A stretch of DNA of 64,000 bases from Maniola hyperantus. Taxonomy: Eukaryota; Arthropoda; Insecta; Lepidoptera; Nymphalidae. The stretch is taken from positions 12,179,662 through 12,243,661 of the forward strand of contig NC_048552.1 of NCBI RefSeq assembly GCF_902806685.2, read 5' to 3'. The position numbers were made by a program, and so were the translations under genes. This document shows positions 14,601 through 23,000 of the stretch, piece after piece. Positions within the stretch are counted from its first letter, which is position 1. Every line of letters starts with the position of its first letter. The notes beneath the pieces were generated by a model that saw nothing but the letters and a program-made list of their open reading frames with translations, searched no databases and was not told the DNA's origin.

Positions 14601-16568
14601 CCCTTATTATTATCCCGTATATCCCCTTATAACCCGTTTTGTCGGTCTCAACGACTAAGATAGTGCTCTACAAATCTGCTATCTCCTTCTAAAGATCGAT
14701 GTTCATCACTTTTGGCCGCGTACTGTACACTACTTGAGAGTGACGTCATTCGCACGTGTTGATGTGGGGTAATTGTTCACACCCTGGTGGCTCTTGTGTT
14801 TCTCGTTTGGACACCACAGTGGCGCAACCGGTGCCGCCGCCATGATGTCCTAGTGTGATACGGGCCCAAAACGCGTCAAATAAGTGTGTATACAGCGTAC
14901 GGATTAAGCTAATAGAGCATTGTGCTCTACAAGTCTGCTATCTCCTTCTAAAGGTCGATGTACATTACTTTCTGCCGCGTACTGTACATGAACCCTGAAA
15001 ACAATAACGCACCTTTTTTCGGGCAGCCATGTCACAATAATAACTTTCAAAATAAGTTTCAAACGGTTCGCAGTGGTAAAACCGACTACGGCATCATGAT
15101 ATTTGCGGACAAGCGCTTCAGTCGCGCTGACAAGCGCAGCAAGCTGCCGCGCTGGATACAGGAGCATCTGAGGGACTCCCTCTGCAACCTCAGCACGGAG
15201 GAGGCTGTGCAGGTATGGCGTATGCACAGTAACCACGTATTACAGTGCGACAAGGCTCTCTTGGCACTTGAATGACATTGACAGGGGGGCGCTGTTGGAG
15301 AACAAAGGCTTAGAAATTTCAAAACAAGAACAAAGGGGACACTTGACGGCATCGTTAGTTCCGATTTTCGCCACGCGCCAAGATAGCCTTGTCGCACTGT
15401 ACTCATGTCAATAAAGAAACGAAACGAAAATGGCGGCGTTAATCTCTTCTTACACAGGTTACAGGTATAATGTGTGAGTGAGAAGATATGATTAGCACCG
15501 CTTCGTTTCGATTCGAGTCTTTATAGGCACAAGCTATACAAACATACAGAATCACTGGTACTATGTCGACAATCCGGTATAAATCCCGCAAATTGCTAAG
15601 GCGCGTGGCTGCCATTTTAGTGACGTCAGCACTAAACTGAAGTTTCGAGCTGATGTGGTATATTTTTACTTAAATATACGTCAAATGACGTCATTTCAAT
15701 GTTAATGAGACATGGTTCCAGCGCAATAGCAATTTGCGGGACTTATAAGGGAGACGGAGGTGTAGGAAAGATCATTTGCAACCAAACGACCCCTATGCAA
15801 ATGTCAAAACATTTTCGAATAATTTGTGGCATTATAGCAAATTCCTCTAAAAACACAAAAAGTCGAATTACTCTAAAATGTTTTGACATTTGCATAGCGG
15901 CCACTTGGTTGCAAACGATCTCTCCTACATAACCTCTGATTTCATCAAATGGGACGGGAAGGTTATTGTATTGTCAGTGGCGTGCAGTTCATAGAGGCAT
16001 AAATGCACTGCTTACCCCAGTTGTAATAGCTCAATGCAAATTTTACATTATGACCTGCCAGTAAACAGGTTTCTACCTAACTAATGCCTACCCTGGCTTC
16101 AAACCCTGTGCACGCCACTGTGTATTGTTATTGCAGCAGTAGATACCTAAATAAAAAAGCATATTACACAATTGAAGATTATCTAAATGATAAAAGAGCG
16201 TGGATTTGACATGCAGCTCGTTCCAGCAACGCACAAGACTGCAAATACTATTTTATACATGGCGTAATCTTGTACCTATATCAAATATTTGAAAAGAGCA
16301 ACCGCCGAGTTTCTTGCTGGTTCTTCTCGGCAGGAAAGGCATTCCGAACCAGTGGTAGATGCATCCGACTATTCGTAAGTACTTGTAAAAGTTTATTCGA
16401 ATAAAAATATTTTTATTTTAACGTCCACAGATCAGCAAACGTTGGTTGCGTCAGATGGCCCAACCGTTCACTCGCGAGGACCAACTCGGCGTGTCGCTGT
16501 TGACGCTGGCGCAGCTGCAGTCGCAGGAGCAACAGGACAAGATTGAGCAACAGGTCATACAGAAGTGA
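1068..16568 (+). CDS. Ercc2: XPD/ERCC2, 5'-3' DNA helicase subunit of TFIIH
   Basis: Complete gene. Coding exons: 1068-1072, 1158-1257, 1675-1772, 2277-2433, 3335-3437, 4228-4358, 5095-5315, 6101-6234, 7490-7606, 8164-8404, 9053-9120, 10411-10514, 11004-11102, 11533-11620, 12337-12428, 13033-13209, 14125-14195, 15074-15212, 16431-16568. The 2283 nt encode 760 aa, the same length as human XPD, and every junction is GT-AG in phase. Seen: Walker A MPSGTGKT with K48, DEAH at 234-237, four Fe-S cysteines at C116, C134, C155 and C190, and motif VI CVGRALRGKTDYG. XPD opens DNA in nucleotide-excision repair and bridges the core and CAK parts of TFIIH. The first coding exon holds only ATG-AA. Introns carry many dispersed repeats; exons are clean. 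Confidence 0.97.
1373..1625 (+). repeat. SINE-like repeat, family D (copy in XPD intron 2)
   Basis: The sequence runs 'catcaaacccatcgccgg', 'gcacgggtttcctctcag', 'ggccatagt', 'gagaacattatggagaactc', and a tail with 'cggacatcttaagcac'. The same order recurs at 3757, 12430, 32056, 55255 and 59066 in this window. It ends about 50 bp before XPD exon 3. Confidence 0.75.
1824..1930 (+). repeat. Family A repeat, truncated, with (TCTG)n
   Basis: It begins 'agggttccttttcctcaaaa', passes through a (TCTG)n run at 1877-1909 and stops after 'aagaaacctacagggcacc'. It is the 5' quarter of the roughly 430-bp repeat that is complete at 2620-3046. Confidence 0.75.
2085..2252 (+). repeat. Family D repeat, 5'-truncated
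   Basis: It carries 'cacgcttttgagaataatatg', 'gagaactctcaagcatgcag' and 'aaccactagtccatcac', the distal two thirds of family D. Confidence 0.65.
2620..3046 (+). repeat. Family A repeat, near full length
   Basis: Full unit in order: 'ggaacccttataggatcac', (TCTG)n, 'cctacagggtacttcccg', 'gaaatttggcaggtagg', 'gggaaaaatctgaaaaccg', 'atcatatgaaagggcttc', 'tacggaaccctcg' and 'gactcgcacttggccggc'. The same series, in either orientation, recurs at least eight times here. It has no coding capacity. Confidence 0.8.
3757..4062 (+). repeat. Family D repeat, most complete copy
   Basis: About 305 bp in XPD intron 5. It ends 'cgacctccgattagaagg' followed by 'ctaaccactaagctatcac', a 3' part that resembles a reverse-oriented tRNA-like head. 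That is why I call the family SINE-like; the tRNA origin is an inference. Confidence 0.75.
4458..4622 (-). repeat. Family C repeat (RTE-type 3' end), reverse copy
   Basis: Reverse complement of the family complete at 12763-13010: 'acgccgacgaagtcgcggg', 'gaaaggatttttgaaaat' and 'gggcatgcagatatc' appear in reverse order. Confidence 0.65.
4662..4790 (-). repeat. Family E non-LTR 3' tail, reverse
   Basis: Contains '(gaaat)n' and 'tcgtataaacttttacaagt' with 'cgaatagtcggatgcatcta', the reversed 3' tail of the element seen at 7665-8115. Confidence 0.65.
4843..5030. mobile_element. Palindromic MITE, family G (degenerate copy)
   Basis: The ends 'acagtaagcggcagaaaataatg' and 'catt...tctgccgcgtactgta' are inverted; the middle contains 'tttgtcggtctcaacaacag'. 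The complete copy is at 17395-17584. Confidence 0.7.
5340..5512. mobile_element. Palindromic MITE in XPD intron 7
   Basis: 'attactcacgtgtttagtcg' near 5350 returns inverted as 'cgactaaacacgtgagtaa' near 5488, and 'catccggggtcc' returns as 'ggaccccggatgg'. The arms are about 70 bp, joined by a short centre rich in 'cgcgtgcgcg'. I see no second copy in the window. Confidence 0.7.
5651..5990. repeat. Two family B repeats head to head
   Basis: A forward copy starts 'ctagctgatgcccgcgactt' (5651). A reverse copy ends 'cgcgggcatcagctagt' (5988). The unit contains 'atcccgcgggaactctttga' and 'tttttatcccgga'. Family B is the RTE-derived short repeat common in moths. Confidence 0.7.
6370..7042 (-). repeat. 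Family B repeat (reverse) split by a family A repeat
   Basis: The reverse family B unit reads from 'tataaatgcgaaagtg' (6388) to 'gacgtgattttt' (6462) and resumes at 'tgcatgggtatagatag' (6908) until 'gcgggcatcaactagt' (7033). A forward family A copy fills 6463-6907. The A element is therefore the younger insertion. Confidence 0.75.
7151..7375 (+). repeat. Family B repeat
   Basis: Runs from 'actagctgatccccgcaact' to 'actttcgcatttataataatgg' in XPD intron 8; nearly full length. Confidence 0.75.
7665..8115 (+). mobile_element. Non-LTR retrotransposon 3' end (family E)
   Basis: The 3' fragment encodes the last residues of a reverse-transcriptase protein (about 7673-7885, ending LNDKRAWI with motif KAYYTIEDYLND). 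A 3' UTR follows with 'ccgagtttcttgctggttc', ending in a (TTTCA)n tail. The fragment carries no RT catalytic motifs and sits in XPD intron 9. Shorter copies lie at 9768, 16150, 31000 and 35835. Confidence 0.7.
8478..8662 (-). repeat. tRNA-derived SINE, family F (reverse)
   Basis: In reverse complement it starts 'gagcctcaatagctcaacc', with a box-B-like 'ggttcaaatcccgcccg', and ends near 'gaatattagtcatttaac'. The same unit is at 26555-26722 (reverse) and 31687-31862 (forward). Confidence 0.75.
8668..8945. mobile_element. Palindromic MITE, family I
   Basis: 'gttatctcatacaaatgaca' (8708) returns inverted as 'atcatttgtatgagattacg' (8880). The outer ends 'tccacagatataagttag' and 'ctaacttctctccgtgga' are also inverted. 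A diverged copy occupies 17812-18115. Confidence 0.7.
9157..9590 (-). repeat. Family A repeat, near full length, reverse
   Basis: Starts 'aaaccggccaagtgcgagtc' and ends 'ctataagggttccgttttt', inside XPD intron 11. Confidence 0.8.
9768..10200 (+). repeat. Diverged family E tail followed by a reverse family B fragment
   Basis: 'gtaaaggattatttaaatga' and 'ttgtgggcttttctcgg' match the family E 3' end with many changes. 10092-10200 matches reversed family B ('cacgcgggggaaatcgtggg'). Confidence 0.5.
10764..10815 (+). repeat. Non-LTR 3' tail with poly-A
   Basis: 'actagataaggctagcttta' followed by 'agttttattgta' and an A run is the same 3' end as that of the element at 45125-45775. Only the tail is left in XPD intron 12. 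The rest of this intron, up to 11003, shows nothing I can name. Confidence 0.6.
11233..11368. mobile_element. Palindromic MITE, family H (short copy)
   Basis: The ends 'gtcccgcaatttgctattgc' and 'gcattagcaatttgcggga' are inverted. The middle has 'cgaaacttcagtctagtgct' and 'gacgtcac'. Other copies: 15587-15742 and 19860-20022. Confidence 0.75.
11385..11470 (-). repeat. Family E coding 3' fragment, reverse
   Basis: 'agataatcttcaattgtgta' and 'tttcaggagcatactttta' are the reverse of the KAYYTIEDYLN coding stretch of family E. Confidence 0.65.
11729..11787. repeat. (CATA)n microsatellite
   Basis: About 15 tandem CATA units inside XPD intron 14. It opens long meaningless frames on both strands. 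Confidence 0.95.
11826..12215 (-). repeat. Family A repeat, diverged, reverse
   Basis: 'actgaccaagcgcgaatcag', 'tcatgattctagctcaacgg' and 'ttccttttgaggtacg' keep the family A order but with many substitutions and small gaps. Confidence 0.65.
12430..12605 (-). repeat. Family D repeat, reverse
   Basis: 'gcatgcctcagagttctcca', 'ccacgctggccat' (as its reverse) and 'gtagtgagccggcgatggg' identify family D, starting two bases inside XPD intron 15. Confidence 0.7.
12640..13010 (+). repeat. Family C repeats in tandem (RTE-type 3' ends)
   Basis: A 5'-truncated copy (12640-12762) is followed at once by a full one (12763-13010) that starts 'tagcttatgctcgcgacttc'. Both end in (CAGT)n and 'ccttttccttttatatattt'. 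They lie directly before the acceptor of XPD exon 16. Confidence 0.75.
14240..14605 (+). repeat. Family B repeat split by a hAT-type MITE
   Basis: Family B begins 'ctagctgacgcccgcgactt' and resumes after about 14510 with 'cctatgtcactctccagg', ending 'ctttcgcatttataata'. The interruption, 14333-14511, has inverted ends 'gtggcgtgcac' and 'gcacgccac', like the MITE at 15976-16122. Confidence 0.7.
14636..14992. repeat. Two half copies of MITE family G
   Basis: 14636-14735 and 14905-14992 each hold only the second arm ('gctatctccttctaaag', 'ggccgcgtactgtac' or 'tgccgcgtactgtac'). The 170 bp between them show nothing I can name. Confidence 0.6.
15239..15404. mobile_element. MITE, family J
   Basis: Inverted ends 'cagtgcgacaaggctctctt' and 'gatagccttgtcgcactgta'. 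A second copy of the same length is at 27796-27966 in a YTHDC2 intron. Both carry 'ggcgctgttggagaacaaag'. Confidence 0.8.
15587..15742. mobile_element. Palindromic MITE, family H
   Basis: Ends 'atcccgcaaattgctaagg' and 'gcaatagcaatttgcgggac' are inverted, with paired 'tgacgtca' sites inside. Confidence 0.75.
15755..15930. mobile_element. Palindromic MITE next to family H copy
   Basis: 'tgtaggaaagatcatttgca' returns inverted as 'tgcaaacgatctctcctaca'; 'atgcaaatgtcaaaacatt' returns as 'aatgttttgacatttgcat'. Arms are about 60 bp. Single copy in this window. Confidence 0.7.
15976..16122. mobile_element. hAT-type MITE
   Basis: Terminal inverted repeats 'cagtggcgtgcag' and 'tgcacgccactg' match the hAT style of insect MITEs. 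The related copy within 14333-14511 has lost part of its ends. Confidence 0.65.
16150..16425 (+). repeat. Family E non-LTR 3' end
   Basis: Starts in the coding tail ('aagcatattacacaattgaa') and ends in the UTR ('agtacttgtaaaagtttatt'). It finishes only a few bases before the acceptor of the last XPD exon. Confidence 0.7.
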
Positions 16569-16639
16569 ACCTTACTCACCAACAGCTTTCAGTGTATATT
16601 CCATCGAGGCGAAGGAAGTGAAGAATATTTGATACTAGA

Positions 16640-16790
16640 TTTAATTTTCCGGGTTAAAAAGTAGCCTATGTCCTTCCCTGTGATGTAAGCTAACTCTGTA
16701 TCAAATTTCATCAACATCGGTGGCAATGTTGGGCCGTGAAAAGCTAACAGACACAGACACACTTTCGTATTTATAATATTAGTATGGATT
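16640..16790 (+). repeat. Diverged family B fragment in the XPD 3' UTR region
   Basis: 'ttttccgggttaaaaagtag' and 'acactttcgtatttataata' are family B landmarks; the middle differs. It lies 70 bp past the XPD stop. Confidence 0.5.
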
Positions 16791-17001
16791 GATTATAAGG
16801 GAAGAGTTTTTATTAAAGTCCAATTTAGTGTATGGAATGAATACAAATTTTTAGGCCCCTTAAATAAGTTTTGACAAAACCAGAACAACTTATTGACGAT
16901 TGTAATCCAAAATCGCGTGTTTTTTGAAACGGAAGAAATTGTAACATGACAGTTTTGTATGATACAATAGGTTTTGAGGTTCTCATAATTTAAATATTGT
17001 A

Positions 17002-17007
17002 AATAAA
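17002..17007 (+). terminator. Likely XPD poly(A) signal
   Basis: AATAAA in 'attgtaaataaaagtgc', 434 bp after the XPD stop codon. It is the first canonical hexamer I see in this orientation. Confidence 0.5.
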
Positions 17008-17065
17008 AGTGCTTGACATTTTATATTGCCTTTTAATTTAATATTATGTTTTACAAGAATGTACA

Positions 17066-17125
17066 GTATGCGGCCAAAAGTAATGTACATCGACCTTTAG
17101 AAGGAGATAGCAAACTCGTAGAGCA
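17066..17125 (+). repeat. MITE family G, one arm
   Basis: 'acagtatgcggccaaaagta' and 'aggagatagcaaactcgtag' match one end of family G only. Confidence 0.6.
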
Positions 17126-17394
17126 CTCTCTAGTAGGAACACGTCATTTTCACGAAACCTTTTTTCAACAGACACCGGGGTAGTAACGCAGATTTATTTC
17201 TATAACAAGATAGACTTGAGTGCAATCTCAAATCTGAGACGTAATTTCACTATTTTTCGAAAGAAATAAAAGACCAGTTAAAGTACTTCATAAAATTCAT
17301 TTTATTTCAAACGTTTTATTTTAATTTAAAAACATAAAACACTGTTGTTAGTTGAAAGTACCTACACTATAATATTTAGTGTATATTTGTCAGA

Positions 17395-17584
17395 CATACA
17401 GTACGCGGCAGAAAGTAATGTACATCGGCCTTTAGAATGACATTTCGGCTTTGTAGTTTTTTGTCTCTGTCACTCATACCTGCATGACGTTTTGTCGGTC
17501 TCAACAACAGGGACAACGCTCTACAAATCTGCTATCTCCTTCTAAAGGTCGATGTACATTACTTAAGGCCGCGTACTGTACACA
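17395..17584. mobile_element. Palindromic MITE, family G (complete)
   Basis: 'tacagtacgcggcagaaagt' at the left end returns inverted as 'ggccgcgtactgtac' at the right. The inner arms 'acatcggcctttagaatgac' and 'cttctaaaggtcgatgt' also pair. Copies at 4843, 35174 and 38722 have the same plan. The likely target is TA. Confidence 0.8.
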
Positions 17585-17811
17585 AAGTTCAAGTGAGCGT
17601 GTATTATTACAAAAATAAAAAATAAAACTGAAGAAAAGAATAAGCGACGCGAAACAGGCAAACATTTTTCCCGGCGCTTAAGACATTCTAAAGTTTCGTT
17701 TTTCACTTGTAACACTCTTTTATTGTTAGTTCGCGGTAAGAACATCCTATGCGCCAAGTACATAATATCGCGTCTTGTTTATCATTTGACTCAGTTAAGG
17801 AAAAATGAATT

Positions 17812-18115
17812 ATAGCTGCGTATGATTTAACTATACTCTATCCACTGAGTTATGTAATCCCATACAAATGACGAGAAATCAGTGCGCGTTAACCAATTTG
17901 AGTGACCAACCAATCATAAATGAAAATATGTTTTCAGTACTACAATGTCACAGAACCTATGACATTAAAAAACCATACGAAATTAAATTCGAAAACATAG
18001 TTTCGTTTGTGATTGGTCGGCGACTTATTTTGAGTTAAAGCCGTGAAGAGTTTGTCATTTGTGTGGAATTAAATAACAGAGAGACCCTTATACTAACTTC
18101 TCTCCGTGGAAAGAG
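17812..18115. mobile_element. Palindromic MITE, family I (second copy)
   Basis: 'ccactgagttatgtaatccc' and 'ttctctccgtgga' ends with an inner 'tcatttgtgtgg' relate it to 8668-8945. The arms are about 80% alike by eye. Confidence 0.6.
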
Positions 18116-18287
18116 ATCCATAGTTTGACTGATCGAGTGACGAGTAATAACTCACTGCCACGCAAAACTAAAACTAACCTAAATTAAAAGGGTCAAAAAC
18201 ATGCAATCCTTTTTAAACAATTTGAAAAGGAGGGCACTACTGTTTAGTAATTCTAATTTAAAATTTATATTTTTTAAATAACTGAAT

Positions 18288-18510
18288 TAGGCTCAATTTA
18301 CATTGAAGGGAAATCGAATAAAATATTACATAGCATAATTGACTATCTTCACAATGTACGGCACCAATTTCTACCGAGAAAGAAAATTCTCGCTCGAATT
18401 TTTCATTTGGGTAAGAAAATTGTGTTTTACTGGTGGAGAAAGTCAATATGCTATGTACCTAATGTTTTAGAAATTCGCTGCGATTCCCAATCAATGTAAA
18501 TTAAGCCTTA
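18288..18510. mobile_element. Inverted-repeat element, single copy
   Basis: 'aggctcaatttacattgaag' returns inverted as 'caatcaatgtaaattaagcc', and 'atattacatagcata' as 'tatgctatgtac'. A non-autonomous DNA transposon is the simplest reading. Confidence 0.6.
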
Positions 18511-18798
18511 AAACATTCATACATTTCGCGCCTAAATATTAAAAAAAAAAACCAAATATTGCCAAGTTCATTGAGAAAAATAAAAAATATTTTTTAATAG
18601 TCAACTTAAAGATAAAAATGTAAAATATAATATATAAAACTTTGCTACTTACTATATTACTTTTTACATTAGCAATCGGTTTCAAGGTGAACTATAAAGC
18701 GTATATAACACGTAAAATTTAACTCCTTACGCCCCATTTTAACTAATTACTGAGTCAAATTTTATGTCAAAAGTACGATTTTAGTCCTTATATTCTAA

Positions 18799-19200
18799 AG
18801 GTTCGTACGCACCTGAGCGGCGCGGCGCGGCGCTTCAGTCCGACTGCAGAACGCGTCACCTCAGGCCGCTCGACGGTGCCTACCGCACTACAACTTCAGT
18901 ACGCGGCACCTCGCGTCACTTGCGCGTCACTTTTATACCCGTTCGCGTACGAGCGCGAAGCGCCGTGCCGCGCCGCTGGGTATGTCGCACTAGCGTCACT
19001 GCACTGCGCGTCGCTTCGCTGCGCTTCAAAATATTCTCTCCAGCCGTGCCGCGCGGCAACGCGCGGTGAAGCGCTGTGCAGCGCCGCTCTAGTGCGATAT
19101 GCGCCATACAAAATGATAGAAATGATATTTTGACGCTCTGTGCCGCGACGTGCAGCTCGCTGAAGCGCCGCGCCGCGCCGCTCAGGTGCGTACGAACCTT
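18799..19200. mobile_element. GC-rich palindromic MITE with TAA target duplication
   Basis: 'aggttcgtacgcacctgagc' plus 'ggcgcggcgcggcgcttcag' open the element and return inverted at 19160-19199. The flanks read 'taa' on both sides, a 3-bp duplication of the Harbinger type. GC content is far above the surroundings. Confidence 0.75.
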
Positions 19201-19859
19201 AAAGGTGAAGAACCGTACTTTTGACATGACAAGTTAAAATGGCGCGTGAGAAGTAATTTTTTACGGACTATACAAAAGGCATTGCAACCCAAATTATGCT
19301 AAGTAATTAAATATGTTTTTTAAAAAGGCCAGTAAAATTGGCCAGGACATAGATTAATAATACTATTTATATAGTACGCTAGATATGCGATTGACGATGT
19401 GTTTACTAGATTTCCGCTATTTTCGCGCTGATAGCAGTGAGCGTTGTCGTCCCTGAGCTTAGACCATGTGGGAATTCCCACCGGTGCAGTCGAGTCGTGC
19501 ACGTGTATTGTGTACGGAGGTAGCACTCACACTAATGCAAATCCAGCCAGATGCCGATGCGCGGAGTGCGGCGTGGCGCGCGGGCTGGTGTGCTCTGCTG
19601 CCGCGTTCGACACCGCACTGACGTCTATAAAATGCTATTGCGACGACTCTTATGTTAAGTTCAGGGATGACTATTTGTTTCGCACGGAATATACTCGGAA
19701 CTAAAAATTAGTGATGGGACATCTGTCAACATAGTGTATTAGGACTATTTAACACAAAGTGCCAATCGTAATCCCCGGTACGCTCGGTGGGGCGGGTCAA
19801 ATCGGCACAAAAATAGCTGTCATTTTGTATCTAGCGTACTGTGCAAATTGTATCTGTGG
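19201..19859. other. Gene-free stretch between XPD and YTHDC2 3' ends
   Basis: It holds an 86-codon open frame (19444-19704, plus strand, cysteine-rich) that resembles no family I know. There is no repeat I can place and no clear poly(A) signal for YTHDC2 (minus-strand AATAAA). Confidence 0.4.
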
Positions 19860-20022
19860 TATAAGTCCCGCAAATTGCTATTGCGCTGGAACCATGTCTC
19901 ATTAACATCGAAATGACGTCATTTTGACGTCAGCCGAATCAATACCATCAGCTCGAAACTTCAGTCTAGTGCTGACGTTACGAAAATGGCGGTCACGCGC
20001 ATTATCAATTAGCGGGATGTTT
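19860..20022. mobile_element. Palindromic MITE, family H, abutting the YTHDC2 stop codon
   Basis: Inverted ends 'gtcccgcaaattgctattgc' and 'gcattatcaattagcggga'. It ends only about 20 bp from the YTHDC2 stop (20042-20044), so the YTHDC2 3' UTR must begin in it unless the UTR is spliced. Confidence 0.75.
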
Positions 20023-20041
20023 TTTCGGGAGGGTAACGTCA

Positions 20042-23000
20042 CTACAGGTCCCCGGAGTGTTTCTGTATGGGTCGCGGCTGGTGCGGGTTGTGCGGTTGGT
20101 GCGGTTGGTGCGGCTGGTGCGGATGGCGGCGGCGCGGCGCCAGCGCGGCCAGCATCGCACGCCCCGCCGCGTTGCACAGCTCCGTGCCGTCGCGCGCGTT
20201 CGCCGCCCGGCCGCCGCCGCCCAGAGAGTTGGCTATATGCCTGTAACAAACCTATTTTGAACTCTGCGTCGCATTTGTCATTTTTAGGGTTCCGTATCTC
20301 CTGAGGAAAAGGAAAGCCATCTAGGATCACTTCGTTGTCTGTCTGTCGTGGGAAGTCTTGTCTTGTCCACCAAGGGAATCAAAACCTATAGGGTACTTCC
20401 CGTTGAATTGAATGAATAGAATTAGGTAGGTAGGTCTTTCGGTTTTCGGATTTATTTCTTTACTTGTACCTACCTAACTACCAATTTTCATGATTCTAGG
20501 TCAACGGGATAGGTTTTCTTGATGGTCAGTCATGGTCAGTCGACAGACAACAAAGTGACCCTACAAGGGTTTTCCTTTTGAGGTACGGAACCCTAAAAAT
20601 CTGATAAAAAAGAGAAAAGTGCTATACAAGGCGCTGCTGAAATAGCAATTAACGACCTCGTTTAGTTTAAACTATGATGCTGATGCCCGCGAGGTTTTTC
20701 AAAAATCCCATGGGAACTCTTTGATTTATCGGGATAAAAAGTAGTCTATGTCACTCTGCAGGTCTTAATCTATACCCATGCAAAAAATCACGTCAATCCG
20801 TTGCACCGTTGCGACGCGATTGAAGGACAAACCAACAAACAAACATACTTTCGCATTTATAATATTGGTACTGATAATAAGGGTACTGATATTGGTCGGC
20901 CGTAAATAGCTTTATTTCCGGCGTGGCCACTGGACAGCAATGCAGTTTGACTCACCTGACCATGTGGTAGGGCACGTGTTGTGTGGAGATGAAGTCCAGA
21001 TTGCCGCTCGTGTCGCTCAGGGACGCGGCGCCAGCGAACTTTGACGTGTTAGCGCACGAGAAGAACACGACCACGCGATGACCGTCCTACAAAAAAATTA
21101 ACTATAATACTCTTTCGCGATCTGTTTCCTAAATTTATTTCGACCACCCATTGTGCCAGATCCTTCTTTCCACGCACATGCAAACTGTGGAATCAACTCC
21201 CATCGGCGGTGTTCCCACTAGATTACAACATAGGGTTATTTAAGGACCGGACCAACAAATTCCTGAAAGGCCGGCAACGCATTGGTGGTTCCTCTAGTAC
21301 TGCAAATGTTCATGGGCGGCGGTAATCACTTAACATCAGGTGACCCGCCTGCTCGTTTGCTTGCCATTTTTATTTTAAAAATCAGGCCGCAGCACTGCGT
21401 GAGTTGAATTGCACTTTATTCCGTCGTAACAAGAGTCGCTATTTATTTAAGCGTCTTTGCGGAATGATCTTTCTGTAACTAGAATTTTAAAATTACACGT
21501 TCCAGATATAGAAAGATCACTTTTTATTATTTTGCTCTTATACTATTATTAGTATTAAGTATGTCTAAGGAGCCGCTGGATTCAGTGTCGCAAGACCGTG
21601 GTATGTGGAAGTCCCTACAGGGGACCTATGTCCAGCAGTGGACGTCTATCGATTGTTATTGATGATGACGATGATGGTGTGTAGTTCCATCTCCCACGAA
21701 TCTTCTTTTTGTTGTGATTTTTAATTTTGAAATTTTCAACTCGTTTGATAAGGTACTCAAGGGGTTTTTGATGATTCAAAAAGTACAACCGCTCGTTATT
21801 TTAATAAATACTCATAAACTTACCTGTTTAATTTTCTGCAACTTCTTTCCAGTATTTTGCGTGAAAGGAAAACTGGTCCCGTTTTGAGCAGCCTCCACAC
21901 TGTGCAGGTCGTCCGCTTTCACCACAAAATATCTCGTGCTGCCCTCGTTGTTCTCCGCGTACTTCTCTATATTCGCCAACAAAGTTTTACCATTTGGGGA
22001 CATGGGACTTTTCGGGCCACTATAAGACTGCGGGGAAAACCCTTGAGGCATCCCATCGTTCCTCCAACCGGGCCTTTGGCCGTTCCTGCTCTGGTAGTAG
22101 TTGTTTTGTTGGTAATAATTATTTTGGTTCCCGAAGTCATTTTGACTTTGGTTGTATTGAGGGTATTTGTACGAGTTATTTTCGTTTCGATACTGTTCTT
22201 CTTCTACCCGCATACGCCAATTCGGCGAGTCGACAGTTAAAGGCTTCGGGCGCTGTCCTATTCCACTAGGTTGATTCAATCCTACGTTTTTTTCTTCGGC
22301 TCCCAGAACGTGGACTACGGTGCTTAGGATTTGTTCGTCGAGTGGGGTCATAGGTTTAGCCGGGTTGGACATTCTACGGATGACCAAAGCGCACAGTTTC
22401 TGCCTCAAGTAGTAAACGCTTATAGCGTCGGATGCGTCCGCTGTGAACGCCATCCAATCGTCCAAAGTTAGGACAGCCGTATCAGGGGACATATTGTCTT
22501 CAGCCTCACTATCCGAATCGCTCGATAAGCCCGGAGGATTCGCCCTTTGGGTTAAAGCCCCGGCTGGTAATCTTATCGGACCGCTGAATAAAGCGACCGT
22601 TAACGGAGTAACCAATGTAGTGCATCGGATAAAACAGAACCGTCCAACCCGAGAAATTTCCTCGAAAACAACCCAGTCTGTCGGCAAATTTTGTACAGAT
22701 TTTTGAGATCCTGTCACTCCACCTCCGCGATGTAAAGTCGAACTTGGATGGAACGCCACTTTCACTTCCTTAGAGGTCCTTAATGTGCAAGAATCGCGGT
22801 CTACTCTTGCTATTGAGGGATACAATCCACTAACAAGCACAGCCTTAACTACATGCCACTTTTCAGAGTTCAAATTCACGTCTTTAATATCGCCCGAACC
22901 TCTAGCTTTGACTAAACACAAAGCTCTCAATTGAGCTAATAGTTGAGATCGATATCCCACGATCATTTCCATGGTAGCACCGCATATTAAATTTTTTGAG

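Noticed and set aside
18876..19227. Alanine/arginine-rich frames
   Set aside because: They lie in the GC-rich MITE.
19444..19704. 86-codon cysteine-containing frame
   Set aside because: No similarity I recognise, no splice or poly(A) context; kept only as a note on the gene-free stretch.
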